Source: Pigmentiphaga litoralis
GTDB taxonomy: Bacteria; Pseudomonadota; Gammaproteobacteria; Burkholderiales; Burkholderiaceae_B
Assembly: GCF_013408655.1 (NCBI RefSeq)
Contig: NZ_JACCBP010000001.1
Coordinates: forward strand, 2,170,001-2,234,000
Length of the DNA: 64,000 bases
Reading direction: 5' to 3'
Below the pieces are notes generated by a model, which was given only the letters and a program-made list of their open reading frames with translations, was not told the DNA's origin and made no database searches. The translations under genes and the position numbers were made by a program. Of this stretch, positions 23,970 through 32,430 are shown piece after piece (within the stretch, counting starts at the first letter, position 1; every line of letters starts with the position of its first letter).

Positions 23970-25394
23970 TTACCAAAGCCCGATATCGGCGGGCGCGGGA
24001 GGGGGCGAGACGGATCGTTGAAACGTGACGGGATACTCGTGGGGGTTCGACGGGGCAGACGCGTCAGGGGCCGGGGTCGGCGTGGCGTCGTCAGGCATGC
24101 GCGTCAATTCGATGCCGGCCAGCGCGTGCGGCCGGGGTCCGCCGTAGGCCCAGTCAAGAAGCTCGACGGTGTGTACGATCGGCGTGTCGCAGTACTGGGC
24201 GATCTGGGTCAGACAGCCAATGTTGCCGGCCGCAACGATCTGCGGCGCCGTGCTGGCAATGTGCCCTGCCTTGCGCATGCCGAGGTCGCGGGCGATCTCC
24301 GGTTGCAGCAGGTTGTAGGTGCCTGCCGACCCGCAACAGAAATGGGCCTCCGGCACATCATTCACCAGAAAGCCCGCGCGGCGCAGCAGGGTTCGGGGCT
24401 GCGCGGTAACGCGCTGGACATTCCTGAGCGAACAGGCATCGTGATAGGCAACGCGATAGCGCAGCGGCTCGGGCGGCGCCGGCGGATCCAGCTTCACCAG
24501 CCATTCGGAAATGTCCAGCGCGATCGACGCCACTCGCTTCGCTGCGTCGGCGCGTTCAGCGTCGCGGGCCAGCAGATGGGCATAGTCCTTGACCGTGGAA
24601 CCACAGCCCGAGGCATTGACCACGATGGCGTCCAGGCCCTCGCCGTCCATCTCGGCAATCCACGCATCCACATTGGCCCGCGCCGACGCCTGGGCCAGAG
24701 CCTCCTTGCCCATATGCAGCGTAAGCGAGCCGCAGCACCCGGCCGCCGGCGGCACAACGACCTCGCACCCCAGACGCGTCAACAACCCGATGGTCGACGC
24801 GTTGATCCACGGCGCCAACACCGGCTGCACGCAGCCCGCCAGCAAGGCCACGCGTGCGCGGCGCGCGCCGATGGCGGGGTAGCGCTGCGCCGTGGGCGGC
24901 GCTGCAGGCACGGACGCGGGAAGCAGGTCGACGGCCGATTGCAGCTTCCCGGGCAGTGCGCGGCGAAATGGGGCCGCCCCGCGCGCCAGCCGCAGGGCAA
25001 GCGCAAACACCTTAGGACGGGGCAGCACGAAGGCCAGCGCGTTGCGCAGCAGCCGGTCGGCCAGCGGGCGGCGATAGTGCGTGTCGATGTGGACCCGCGC
25101 CACATCCGCCAGGTGCAGGTAATCGACGTTGACCGCGCACGTGGTCATGCACGACATGCAGGACAGGCACTTGTCCAGATGCGCGACGGTGCTTGCCTTG
25201 GGCGGCGCGTCGCTTTCGAGCATCTCCTTGATCAGGTCGATCCGGCCCCGCGGCGAGTCGTTCTCGTCATGAAGCAGCACATAGGTCGGGCAACCCGAGG
25301 TGCAGAAGCCGTAGTGCTGGCAGGACTTGAGGATCCGGTCCGCCTCCGCCACATTCGGGTCCGCCAGTTGCGCTTCGGAAAAATGGGTCAGCAT
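23970..25394 (-). CDS. GlcF-like (Fe-S)-binding oxidoreductase subunit with one altered cluster motif
   Basis: A 474-residue protein of the glycolate-oxidase iron-sulfur subunit family. The second cluster motif is complete (CLSCMSCMTTC). The first reads CQHYGFCTSGCP: the second of the four expected cysteines is Tyr. Two CCG-type domains follow (AGCCGSLTLHMGKE and FCCGSAGTYNLLQPE), as in GlcF/HdrD/LldE proteins. It should pass electrons from the neighbouring flavoprotein to the respiratory chain (inference). The start at 25394 is the ATG that begins the conserved region; a longer open frame upstream has no support. Confidence 0.85.
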   Translation of the reverse strand: MLTHFSEAQLADPNVAEADRILKSCQHYGFCTSGCPTYVLLHDENDSPRGRIDLIKEMLESDAPPKASTVAHLDKCLSCMSCMTTCAVNVDYLHLADVARVHIDTHYRRPLADRLLRNALAFVLPRPKVFALALRLARGAAPFRRALPGKLQSAVDLLPASVPAAPPTAQRYPAIGARRARVALLAGCVQPVLAPWINASTIGLLTRLGCEVVVPPAAGCCGSLTLHMGKEALAQASARANVDAWIAEMDGEGLDAIVVNASGCGSTVKDYAHLLARDAERADAAKRVASIALDISEWLVKLDPPAPPEPLRYRVAYHDACSLRNVQRVTAQPRTLLRRAGFLVNDVPEAHFCCGSAGTYNLLQPEIARDLGMRKAGHIASTAPQIVAAGNIGCLTQIAQYCDTPIVHTVELLDWAYGGPRPHALAGIELTRMPDDATPTPAPDASAPSNPHEYPVTFQRSVSPPPAPADIGLW

Positions 25395-25495
25395 CGCTCG
25401 ATCAGCCTTTGAATGAAGGCCCATTCTTGATCGGCGACGCCGCGCAGTCTTGGCATGCCGCGCACGCGACATGGGCGACTGCGCAGACATGAAAA

Positions 25496-25518
25496 AAGCG
25501 GCCGTTCAAAGGCCGCTT
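25496..25518 (-). terminator. Intrinsic terminator downstream of the FadJ-type gene
   Basis: Stem AAGCGGCC / GGCCGCTT with a 7-base loop. On the minus strand it is followed by six T residues (A run at 25492-25497 on plus). It lies 62 bp after the stop of the minus-strand bifunctional enzyme and separates it from the flavoprotein operon. Confidence 0.85.
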
Positions 25519-25579
25519 GCTGGACACACACTGGCAGGGTGAACGACTCAGTCTATGACCCTGTCATCCTCCCCGCCCC

Positions 25580-27640
25580 TCACTCCCCCAGCAACCGCCC
25601 CACATCCCCTACCGCACTGCCGAACCCCGCCGCACTCACCTGCTGCTCAAGATCCTTCAGCAGTTGCGCGCGATCCTGCTGCTTCGCCCAATGCACCGGG
25701 CCGCCTTCCCAGCGCGGGAAGCCGTAGCCCTGCACCATCACCACATCGACGTCGCTCGGACGGCTGGCGACGCCTTCGGCGACCAGCAGCGCGGCTTCGT
25801 TCACCATGGCGAGCAGCGCGCGGCGGCGGATTTCCTCGGCGGACAGCGAGCGCACCGGGTTGCCGCGGCGCTCGCGCGCGTCGGTGATCAGGGCGCGGAC
25901 GACGTCATCGGTCTGGCGGGACGGTTTGCCGTCGGTATAGGTGTAGTAGCCGGCGTCGGCCTTGCGGCCGAGGCGGCCGGCCTCGCAGAGCTTGTCGAGG
26001 ATGTCGACATAGCGGGTGCGTGGGTCGCGGTTGGGGGCCTGGGCCTTGCGCATGCGCCAGGCGATGTCGAGGCCGGACAGGTCGGCGACGGCGAAGGGGC
26101 CCATGGCGAAGCCCATGGAGGTGAGCGCCTTGTCGACGTCTTCGGGCCAGGCGCCGTCTTCAAGCATGAATTCACATTCGCGGCGGTAGGCGTTGTAGAC
26201 GCGGTTGCCGATAAAGCCGAAGGCGTTACCGGTGGGCACGGCGACTTTGCCCAGCTTCTTGCCGAGGGCCATGCCGGCGGCCATGACGTCGGGGGCGGTG
26301 TGCGCGCCGCGGACGACTTCAAGCAGCTTCATGATGTTGGCGGGGCTGAAGAAGTGCAGACCCAGGACGTCTTGCGGGCGCGAGGTGGCGGCGGCAATGG
26401 CGTCGACATCCAGGTAGGACGTGTTGGTGGCCAGCACGGCGCCGGGGCGGGCGTGGGCGTCGATCTTCTTGAACACCTCCTGCTTGACGCCGATTTCTTC
26501 AAAGACGGCTTCGATGACGAGGTCGGCGTCTTTCAAAGCAGCCCAATCCAGGGTCGTCGTCAGGCGTTCGCTGCGCGTGCGGGCATCCGCTTCAGACATC
26601 TTGCCGGACTTGGCGCGCGAGGCGTAGTGATCCAGGATGCGGGCCTGGCCGCGGGCCAGGGCATCGGGATCCTGTTCGAGCAGGATCACGTCGAGCCTGG
26701 CGTCCAGCAGCGCGATGGCGATGCCGGAGCCCATCGTGCCGGCCCCGATCACTGCAATGGTCGTCAAGGCGCGGGGCGTCTGCTGGGCGGCGTCGGGCCC
26801 GGCGTCCGGCAGGCGGGACGCTTCGCGCTCGACCTTGAATTGGTAGCGCAGGGCCTGCGCGGCGGGCGTGGACACCAGCGACAGGAAGCACGCGCGTTCG
26901 GTCTTGAGGCCTTCTTCAAGCGGACCGGACGTAGCCGCGATGGCGTCGAGCAAGGCGCCGTAGGCAGGCTGCAGTTTCTGCTTGGAAGACAACGCCGCAC
27001 GCTGCGCGTCGACAAATTCATTGACGCTGGCGGCGTCCAGCGTGCGGTCGCCGGCCTTGGGCAAGGCGGTTCCGGATGCGGCCAGTTCCTGGGCAATGCG
27101 GCAGGCAGCGCCGACTTCGTCGTGTTCGACCACGGCGTTGAACAGCGTGCCGCGGGCCAGTTCCGCGGCGGTGCGCGGGCGGCCGTCCAGCATCATGGCG
27201 GCGGCCTGTTCCAGGCTGGTCAGGCGCGGCAGGCGCTGCGTGCCGCCGGCGCCGGGAATCAGTCCCAGGGTGATTTCCGGCAGGCCGACGCGCGCCGTGG
27301 CCAGCGCCGCGCGGCCGTGGCAGGCCAGGGCCAGCTCGAAGCCGCCACCCAGCGCCAGGCCGCCGATCGCGGCGACCACGGGCTTGCTGCTGCTTTCGAT
27401 GCGGGCGATCACGGTCGGCAGGATGGGTTCCTGCAGCTGGCGGGGCGTGCCGAATTCCGTCACATCGGCCCCGGCGCTAAAGACCTTGGCGTTACCGGTG
27501 AGCACGACGCCAACGATGTCGGCGTCATTCTGGGCGGCATCCAGCGCGTCCACGATGGCGCGCCGCAGGTCGGCGCCCAGGCTGTTGACGGGGGGATGAT
27601 CAAGGGTGATGACGGCGACGCCGCCGCGATTCGTGAACAT
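25580..27640 (-). CDS. FadJ-like bifunctional enoyl-CoA hydratase / 3-hydroxyacyl-CoA dehydrogenase
   Basis: A 686-residue multifunctional beta-oxidation protein. Residues ~1-190 form a crotonase domain (ITLDHPPVNSLGADLRR; IGGLALGGGFELALACHGRAA oxyanion-hole region; GLIPGAGGTQRLPRL). Residues ~280-460 form the NAD-binding domain (TIAVIGAGTMGSGIAIALLDARLDVILLEQD; ATNTSYLDVDAIA; GLHFFSPANIMKLLEVV). Two 3HCDH C-terminal domains follow (GNAFGFIGNRVYNAYRRE). It hydrates enoyl-CoA and oxidises 3-hydroxyacyl-CoA. The start ATG at 27640 has GGAG upstream at a slightly long distance. It is divergent from a LysR regulator. Confidence 0.92.
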   Translation of the reverse strand: MFTNRGGVAVITLDHPPVNSLGADLRRAIVDALDAAQNDADIVGVVLTGNAKVFSAGADVTEFGTPRQLQEPILPTVIARIESSSKPVVAAIGGLALGGGFELALACHGRAALATARVGLPEITLGLIPGAGGTQRLPRLTSLEQAAAMMLDGRPRTAAELARGTLFNAVVEHDEVGAACRIAQELAASGTALPKAGDRTLDAASVNEFVDAQRAALSSKQKLQPAYGALLDAIAATSGPLEEGLKTERACFLSLVSTPAAQALRYQFKVEREASRLPDAGPDAAQQTPRALTTIAVIGAGTMGSGIAIALLDARLDVILLEQDPDALARGQARILDHYASRAKSGKMSEADARTRSERLTTTLDWAALKDADLVIEAVFEEIGVKQEVFKKIDAHARPGAVLATNTSYLDVDAIAAATSRPQDVLGLHFFSPANIMKLLEVVRGAHTAPDVMAAGMALGKKLGKVAVPTGNAFGFIGNRVYNAYRRECEFMLEDGAWPEDVDKALTSMGFAMGPFAVADLSGLDIAWRMRKAQAPNRDPRTRYVDILDKLCEAGRLGRKADAGYYTYTDGKPSRQTDDVVRALITDARERRGNPVRSLSAEEIRRRALLAMVNEAALLVAEGVASRPSDVDVVMVQGYGFPRWEGGPVHWAKQQDRAQLLKDLEQQVSAAGFGSAVGDVGRLLGE

Positions 27641-27823
27641 GGACAAGGATCTCCGGGATTGTTGTTGTCGGGCGGGCGGTGTCAGGCAGCTGGTGTCAGG
27701 CACGCCCCGCATGCTGCCGGGTTTTCCGGCCTCCGCTGTCGTCATTATGGATTCTTCAATCCGGCTGGACAATCCGGACGCCGTTTAACATACTGTCAAA
27801 TAACTTTGAACAATGGTGCGGCA

Positions 27824-28747
27824 ATGGACGCGCATGCCCTGGCCCTGCTGGTGGACATCATCGAAGCGGGCAATCTGAGCCTGGCGGCCCGCCGCCTGAA
27901 GATCAGCCGCGCCAACGTCAGCTATCACCTGGCGCAGCTGGAAAAGCAGACCGGCGTGCAGCTGATCCGCCGTACCACCCGGCGCATCGAACCGACCGAG
28001 ATGGGCCTGAAACTCTATCAGCATGGACGCGTGATCCGTGATGAATTACGGGCGGCGCAGGAGTCGGTCGCGACGCTGGGCAAGGGGCTGCACGGGTCGG
28101 TCCGCATGAGCATGCCGACGGGCTTTGGCTACATGGTCATGTCCGGCTGGCTGATCGAGTTCAAGCGCAGCTATCCCAACATCACGCTGGACCTGGTGTT
28201 CGACAACAAGATCGATGACCTGCTGCGCGACGAAGTCGATATCGCGGTACGGGTGATGTCGGACCCGCCGCAGCAGATGGTGGCCATCGAACTGGCGCAG
28301 ATGCGTCATGTGGTGTGCGCGTCGGTGGCCTATGCCGCGGAACATGGCCTGCCTGACACGCTGGAGGCCTTGCAGGCCGCGCCGGTCATCACATCGGCCG
28401 TCACGGGCCGCAGCCTGAAGGTGTCGGCCTATCTGGGCACCGAGCGCCGCGAACTGACGCTGTCCCCCAGCCTGGCTTCGGAAAATTTCGTGTTCCTGCG
28501 CGAAGCCGTGCTGGCAGGCCTGGGCCTGGGACTGCTGCCGGACTATACGATCGCGCAGGACATTCTGGATGGCCGCGTGGTCAACGTGCTGGACCCCTGG
28601 CGCTTCAGCGTGTTCGGCACCCGCATGTTCCTGCTGCGCATGCCCGACCGCTATCAGACACAAGCGGCGCGAACCCTGATTGATTTCGTGGTGGCCAAAG
28701 CAGCGGAGTGGCGGGCCTTGCCGACCAGCGGGCAGCCGCCCGCCTGA
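27824..28747 (+). CDS. LysR family transcriptional regulator
   Basis: A 307-residue LysR regulator: an N-terminal winged helix (LALLVDIIEAGNLSLAARRLKISRANVSYHLAQLEKQTGVQLIRRTTRRIEPTEMG), then a periplasmic-binding-like effector domain (VRMSMPTGFGYMVMSGWLIEFKRSYPNITLDLVFDN; GLGLGLLPDYTI). The start is the ATG at 27824; the frame is open far upstream but only as an antisense shadow of the neighbouring gene. It is divergent from the FadJ-like gene across 183 bp and probably controls it. The start region contains two CAATCCGG direct repeats near 27751-27772. Confidence 0.9.
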   Translation: MDAHALALLVDIIEAGNLSLAARRLKISRANVSYHLAQLEKQTGVQLIRRTTRRIEPTEMGLKLYQHGRVIRDELRAAQESVATLGKGLHGSVRMSMPTGFGYMVMSGWLIEFKRSYPNITLDLVFDNKIDDLLRDEVDIAVRVMSDPPQQMVAIELAQMRHVVCASVAYAAEHGLPDTLEALQAAPVITSAVTGRSLKVSAYLGTERRELTLSPSLASENFVFLREAVLAGLGLGLLPDYTIAQDILDGRVVNVLDPWRFSVFGTRMFLLRMPDRYQTQAARTLIDFVVAKAAEWRALPTSGQPPA

Positions 28748-28807
28748 CGGTGGCGGCCTGCCGTGGGCGGTGGCGTGCCGCGCTGATTCGGCCGCTGGCA
28801 GGGCCGC

Positions 28808-29476
28808 CTAGAACAGGTTGTACCCAAAGTCGGTCAGGGGCTCGACCAGGCGATAGGCCTGCGCCGGCCGGTAGGCCGCCGGCACCATCCGTGTTTCCTT
28901 CAGCGCCCCGGTCTCCAGAATCTTGCGGCGGAAATTGGCGGCGTTGACCTGCTGGCCGGTGACCTGCTCGAAGGCGGTCTGCATCTGCGGGATGGTGAAT
29001 TCCCTGGGCAGCAGGTGCGCGGCAATGGACGTGTAGGCCGCCTTGGCGCGCAGGCGCTTGACGGCCTGTTCGACCAGCAGAAGGTGATCAAACGCGAGCC
29101 GCGGCAGGCTGTCGATGTCGAACAGCTGCACGCGCCCATCGGCCTGCAAGGGTGCGAGTTGCGCCGCCGGATGCAGCGCCAGATAGACGACCGACGCCGA
29201 CCAGCCGCGGGGATCGCGTTTTGGCCCCGACTCGGTAAACGCCTGTTCAAGATGCGACGGCGCAAAGCCCAGCTTGTCGGCCAGAATGCGCCGGGCCGAA
29301 TCCACGGTGTTCCTGTCCTTGTCGGTATGGACGAAGCCACCAGGCAGCGCCAGCTTGCCCTTGAAGGGATCGCTGGGACGCGGCGACAGCGCGACATGCA
29401 GACGGCCCTGCTCGAGCAGGGCCAGCAGCACGACATCGACGGTCAGGATGGGGCGTTCGAACGAGGCGGTCGTCAT
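28808..29476 (-). CDS. nrtR: NrtR-type Nudix transcriptional regulator of NAD metabolism
   Basis: A 222-residue protein with an N-terminal Nudix fold (ILTVDVVLLALLEQGRLHVALSPRPSDPFKGKLALPGGFVHTD) and a C-terminal winged helix (LPREFTIPQMQTAFEQVTGQQVNAANFRRKILETGALKET). The Nudix box is degenerate: the catalytic REx2E segment is replaced by RRILADKLG, so hydrolysis is unlikely and effector sensing more likely. In known NrtR regulators this domain binds ADP-ribose and releases DNA. Its neighbours are nadV and prs on the same strand, and the same 23-bp motif lies before all three genes. The start ATG at 29476 gives the expected NrtR length. Confidence 0.88.
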   Translation of the reverse strand: MTTASFERPILTVDVVLLALLEQGRLHVALSPRPSDPFKGKLALPGGFVHTDKDRNTVDSARRILADKLGFAPSHLEQAFTESGPKRDPRGWSASVVYLALHPAAQLAPLQADGRVQLFDIDSLPRLAFDHLLLVEQAVKRLRAKAAYTSIAAHLLPREFTIPQMQTAFEQVTGQQVNAANFRRKILETGALKETRMVPAAYRPAQAYRLVEPLTDFGYNLF

Positions 29477-29511
29477 CGTCGCTACCAGGAAAAACGGCGA
29501 GTATAGCGACC

Positions 29512-29534
29512 TTACTTGCAAACCGCGATTAAGG
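29512..29534 (-). promoter_or_regulatory. NrtR operator candidate, copy 1 (before nrtR)
   Basis: A 23-bp stretch starting TTACTTGC and ending CGATTAAGG on the plus strand matches the prs copy at 17 of 23 positions. It lies 36 bp upstream of the nrtR start, where autoregulation would act. It is the most diverged of the three copies. Confidence 0.55.
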
Positions 29535-29598
29535 CAGGCCCGCGGTGGCGGCGCGGCGCCAGGAAGGCGACCGGCCGCCGTAATCTTCTGGTGCACGC

Positions 29599-31212
29599 CT
29601 ATCCGCCGTTGCGTACGCGCTCCCGGATCTGCGCCAGCGTCTGCTCCCGCACCAGCTTGCCATCGATGAACACGTCCTGCAGCAAGCCCTGGGTTTCCTG
29701 CGCTTCGGTCTGCCGGTCGAACAGCACATAGTTGCCGCCCTGGCGTTCCACCCGCAGCAGCCCCACCGCCGACTTCTTGATCCCGTTGTCGGTCTTGGGA
29801 TCCTTGGACAGTTCGCGCGCTTCCCCCTTGACCCTGCCCCACGTGGCCTTCATGGCCATGCCGAAACTGTCGCGTGTCAGATATTGGTAGCTGTAGGATC
29901 CCACACCGAACACGCAATTGGTGGACGCAAACCCTTTGTTCCGCAACCGTTCCAGGATCAGTTCGGCCCTTTTCAGGGTGATCGAATCGCCATAGATCAG
30001 ACCAACCCTTTCGTTCAGGACACGAAAGCCTTTACGGGTCAGGGTGCCGCCAAAGATGTCCCACAGGCATTCGACCGCACCTTTGCGTTCGGCCTCGGTA
30101 ATCCGCAAGGCGTCGCGATTTTGCGGCGCACCGTCATCGCTTCGCACCGTATATCCGCCGTCGTTCAGGCGCACAGGCTGCCCATCCGCCCCGCACACCA
30201 GTTCGTCATCCGTGTAGCCGGTCAGGATCTTGACGGGGTCGCCCGAGTCCGGACGGAACACCACCTTGGCCTGACCCAGCGCGTTCGGGCGGCGTTCCAG
30301 GATCTCGCGCTTCAACACCCGCGCATACTCGGTAATGACCTGCCAGAAGTCCCAGGTGTCCGACACGATGGACACGATGCCCGCGGGATAGACCTCGGTC
30401 ACCAGCCGGCGGAAGGTCGACAGTTCATCCAGCCGACCGCCCATGCTCATCACGCTGTGTTCCGTGGCGGGCACGCTCCCGCCTATCAGTTCCTTGTCGG
30501 CATCGGCGCCGTAATAGGCCTCGGCATAGTCGATTGCCGCCACGGTATCGGTACCCGTGAACGACACAAGGTGGGCAAAGCTGGCGCGCATCGAATCTTC
30601 CGGTCCCGACAGGCCCCGCGCCGAAAAGTCATGGGCTTGCCAGTCGACAAACGACGCGTCGGCGCCGGTCACCTCGGCATAGGCTTCAAGCAGGCGGCGG
30701 TATTCATAGGCGATGGTCGCCACCGTGATCGGCTTCCAGTTGAAGCTTGAGAACACGGTTTCCAGGTAGTTGGTCAGCCACGCGAATTCCTTGCGGGTCT
30801 CGCGAACGGTAAACAGCGGCACCTTGATGTTCACGCGCGATCCTTCGGGCAAGGCCTTGACGCGGATCGGCAGATAGCCCAGGTCATGCAGCGCCGCAAT
30901 GTGATCGACGGGCACCGCACCCACGCCCAGGGCGGTGTCCATGCGGCGCTGGTATTGCCGCACCGCCCTATCTTTCGGGATGTTGAAGAAGCCTTCGTCA
31001 AAGGTTTCGATCAGGAATTCCTTGATGAAGCCTTGCAGGCCGACGAAGACTACCTTGCCTTCAAAGGGGGCAAGTCCCGAACGCAGCACCGGAGCCAGCC
31101 GGTCCGACCGCGCCGTGAAGTTGGAGTACACGCTTTCCGTGCCCTCCGGATACTGGAAGATGTGCCCGCTTTTATAGAAGTCGATCTGGGTCAAGGGATT
31201 GATACGGCTCAT
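29599..31212 (-). CDS. nadV: Nicotinamide phosphoribosyltransferase
   Basis: A 537-residue NAMPT-family enzyme that makes NMN from nicotinamide and PRPP, a one-step NAD salvage route. Family blocks seen are INPLTQIDFYKSGHIFQYPEGTE at the N terminus, QAHDFSARGLSGPEDS, IVSIVSDTWDFWQ, VVFRPDSGDPVKIL and GLIYGDSITLKRAELILERL. The adjacent prs supplies PRPP, and the NrtR-type gene downstream would regulate the set. The start ATG at 31212 lies 22 bp from a repeated operator motif. The protein is at the long end for bacterial NadV but shows no insertion that I can identify. Confidence 0.93.
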   Translation of the reverse strand: MSRINPLTQIDFYKSGHIFQYPEGTESVYSNFTARSDRLAPVLRSGLAPFEGKVVFVGLQGFIKEFLIETFDEGFFNIPKDRAVRQYQRRMDTALGVGAVPVDHIAALHDLGYLPIRVKALPEGSRVNIKVPLFTVRETRKEFAWLTNYLETVFSSFNWKPITVATIAYEYRRLLEAYAEVTGADASFVDWQAHDFSARGLSGPEDSMRASFAHLVSFTGTDTVAAIDYAEAYYGADADKELIGGSVPATEHSVMSMGGRLDELSTFRRLVTEVYPAGIVSIVSDTWDFWQVITEYARVLKREILERRPNALGQAKVVFRPDSGDPVKILTGYTDDELVCGADGQPVRLNDGGYTVRSDDGAPQNRDALRITEAERKGAVECLWDIFGGTLTRKGFRVLNERVGLIYGDSITLKRAELILERLRNKGFASTNCVFGVGSYSYQYLTRDSFGMAMKATWGRVKGEARELSKDPKTDNGIKKSAVGLLRVERQGGNYVLFDRQTEAQETQGLLQDVFIDGKLVREQTLAQIRERVRNGG

Positions 31213-31233
31213 GGCAGCCTCGCTATATAGTTG

Positions 31234-31256
31234 TTAGTTACGATTTACGACTTAGT
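31234..31256 (-). promoter_or_regulatory. NrtR operator candidate, copy 2 (before nadV)
   Basis: A 23-bp motif beginning TTAGTTACGA and ending TTACGACTTAGT lies 22 bp upstream of nadV. It overlaps the last codons and stop of prs (stop at 31245-31247). It is nearly identical to the copy before prs (20 of 23 positions) and contains two TTACGA units 7 bp apart. Confidence 0.65.
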
Positions 31257-32156
31257 AGTGCAAATGTGGGAGCGTCCAGGTTCAGGAATCGATACGTCCC
31301 GCGCCTGCGCAGGATCCGCGCAATACAGGCCGCCGCTTTCCGACCATTGCGCCTCATCCCGCGGAAAGGCGGTATAGATCCGGGCATAGTCCCTGAGCGG
31401 CGCCAGACCCTTGGTCAGCAATCCATGCGTCACGTACAGGCTGATCGGTTGATCCGTGTACTGACGAAGCACCGGTGCCAGGGCGGCGAAGGTGCCTCCC
31501 CCATCACAGATGTCGTCGACCACCAGCAGCGGAAGGGCAGGCACGTCGCCCTCCACATAAGGACGGGAAAGCCGTCCGGTCCGCGCGTCCCGCGTCTTGC
31601 CGCAGAACACCACCGGCAGGCTGAAGGCCTGGCCCAGCGCTTCGACCCGTTTGTGCGCGCCTGCATCCGGGGCCACCAACGCGATGGGACCCCGGGCGAC
31701 CATGCGGCCGATCACGGCCTGCACATAGTTGCCAACCTCCATCACCTGGACGTTGTCCAGCAGCGCCGGCCCGGCCAGGCTGTGCGGATCGCAGATCACC
31801 ACCCGGTCCAGCTTCATGGCATTGATCAGCGCACTGAACACCTTGACGGACAGCGGTTCGCCCGCGGTGGTGACCCGATCCTGCCTTGCATACGGCAGAT
31901 ACGGCAGCACCAGTTCCACCCCCGCACGCGGCCCGACCAGGCGGCGCAGCGCATCGTTCACCAACAGCAGGTTCATCACCGCCGCCGACGAATAGATGCG
32001 GGCGTCGATGGAATAGGTGCGCCCTTCCCCGGCGATGTCGCCGTCCAGCCAGACATGCTGTTCCCCGCCCGGGAACGTCAGGAAACGCATGGGAATGGCA
32101 ACCGGGGCGTTGGCGGCGTCGCGGTACCTGAGCGAAATGCGGGAAAAGTCGGTCAT
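31245..32156 (-). CDS. prs: Ribose-phosphate pyrophosphokinase (NAD-salvage paralogue)
   Basis: A 303-residue PRPP synthetase family protein. The PRPP-binding loop LLVVDDICDGGGTFAALAP and the region LVLPYLPYARQDRVTTAGEPLSVKVFSALINAMKLDRVVICDPHS are recognisable. Compared with housekeeping Prs, the DLHA motif is changed to DPHS and the protein is slightly short, so it looks like a dedicated paralogue. It would make PRPP for the adjacent NadV. The start at 32156 (MTDFSR) has GGAAG upstream; an in-frame codon at 32195 is less likely. The 3' end overlaps an operator-like motif. Confidence 0.88.
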   Translation of the reverse strand: MTDFSRISLRYRDAANAPVAIPMRFLTFPGGEQHVWLDGDIAGEGRTYSIDARIYSSAAVMNLLLVNDALRRLVGPRAGVELVLPYLPYARQDRVTTAGEPLSVKVFSALINAMKLDRVVICDPHSLAGPALLDNVQVMEVGNYVQAVIGRMVARGPIALVAPDAGAHKRVEALGQAFSLPVVFCGKTRDARTGRLSRPYVEGDVPALPLLVVDDICDGGGTFAALAPVLRQYTDQPISLYVTHGLLTKGLAPLRDYARIYTAFPRDEAQWSESGGLYCADPAQARDVSIPEPGRSHICTTKS

Positions 32157-32231
32157 GTCGTGCTTCCGGTGGGGGTGGGCTGCGGCGAGCTGCAACGAAT
32201 CCGCTGCCCGTCATGCGCCGTTCGTTATGTG

Positions 32232-32254
32232 TTAGTTGCGAATTACGATTAAGT
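32232..32254 (-). promoter_or_regulatory. NrtR operator candidate, copy 3 (before prs)
   Basis: A 23-bp motif beginning TTAGTTGCGA and ending TTACGATTAAGT lies about 76 bp upstream of the prs start, in the intergenic region that should hold the operon promoter. It differs from the nadV copy at three positions. Confidence 0.65.
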
Positions 32255-32309
32255 CTACGCCGAATCATGATCGTGTCAAGCCACCGCACCGGTGCGCAGG
32301 TTCACGCGC

Positions 32310-32344
32310 AAAAAAACAGGACGCCGATCCCTCCGGCATCCTGT
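32310..32344 (-). terminator. Intrinsic terminator of the tannase-family gene
   Basis: Minus-strand stem ACAGGATGCCG / CGGCGTCCTGT (11 pairs, one G-T) with a 7-base loop is followed by seven T residues. It sits 86 bp after the stop of the tannase-family gene and separates it from prs. Confidence 0.9.
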
Positions 32345-32430
32345 TCCTGACATCCCTGCACGACCGGCACGCCCGGGCACTGCCGCGACCGCCGGCACGC
32401 CCAGGCATCACCGGATACCGAATCACGGCA

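Noticed and set aside
25664..28747. 1027-residue plus-strand open frame spanning the FadJ-like gene and the LysR gene
   Set aside because: Only its last 307 residues, from the ATG at 27824, show a real family (LysR). The rest is an antisense shadow of the GC-rich FadJ-like gene.
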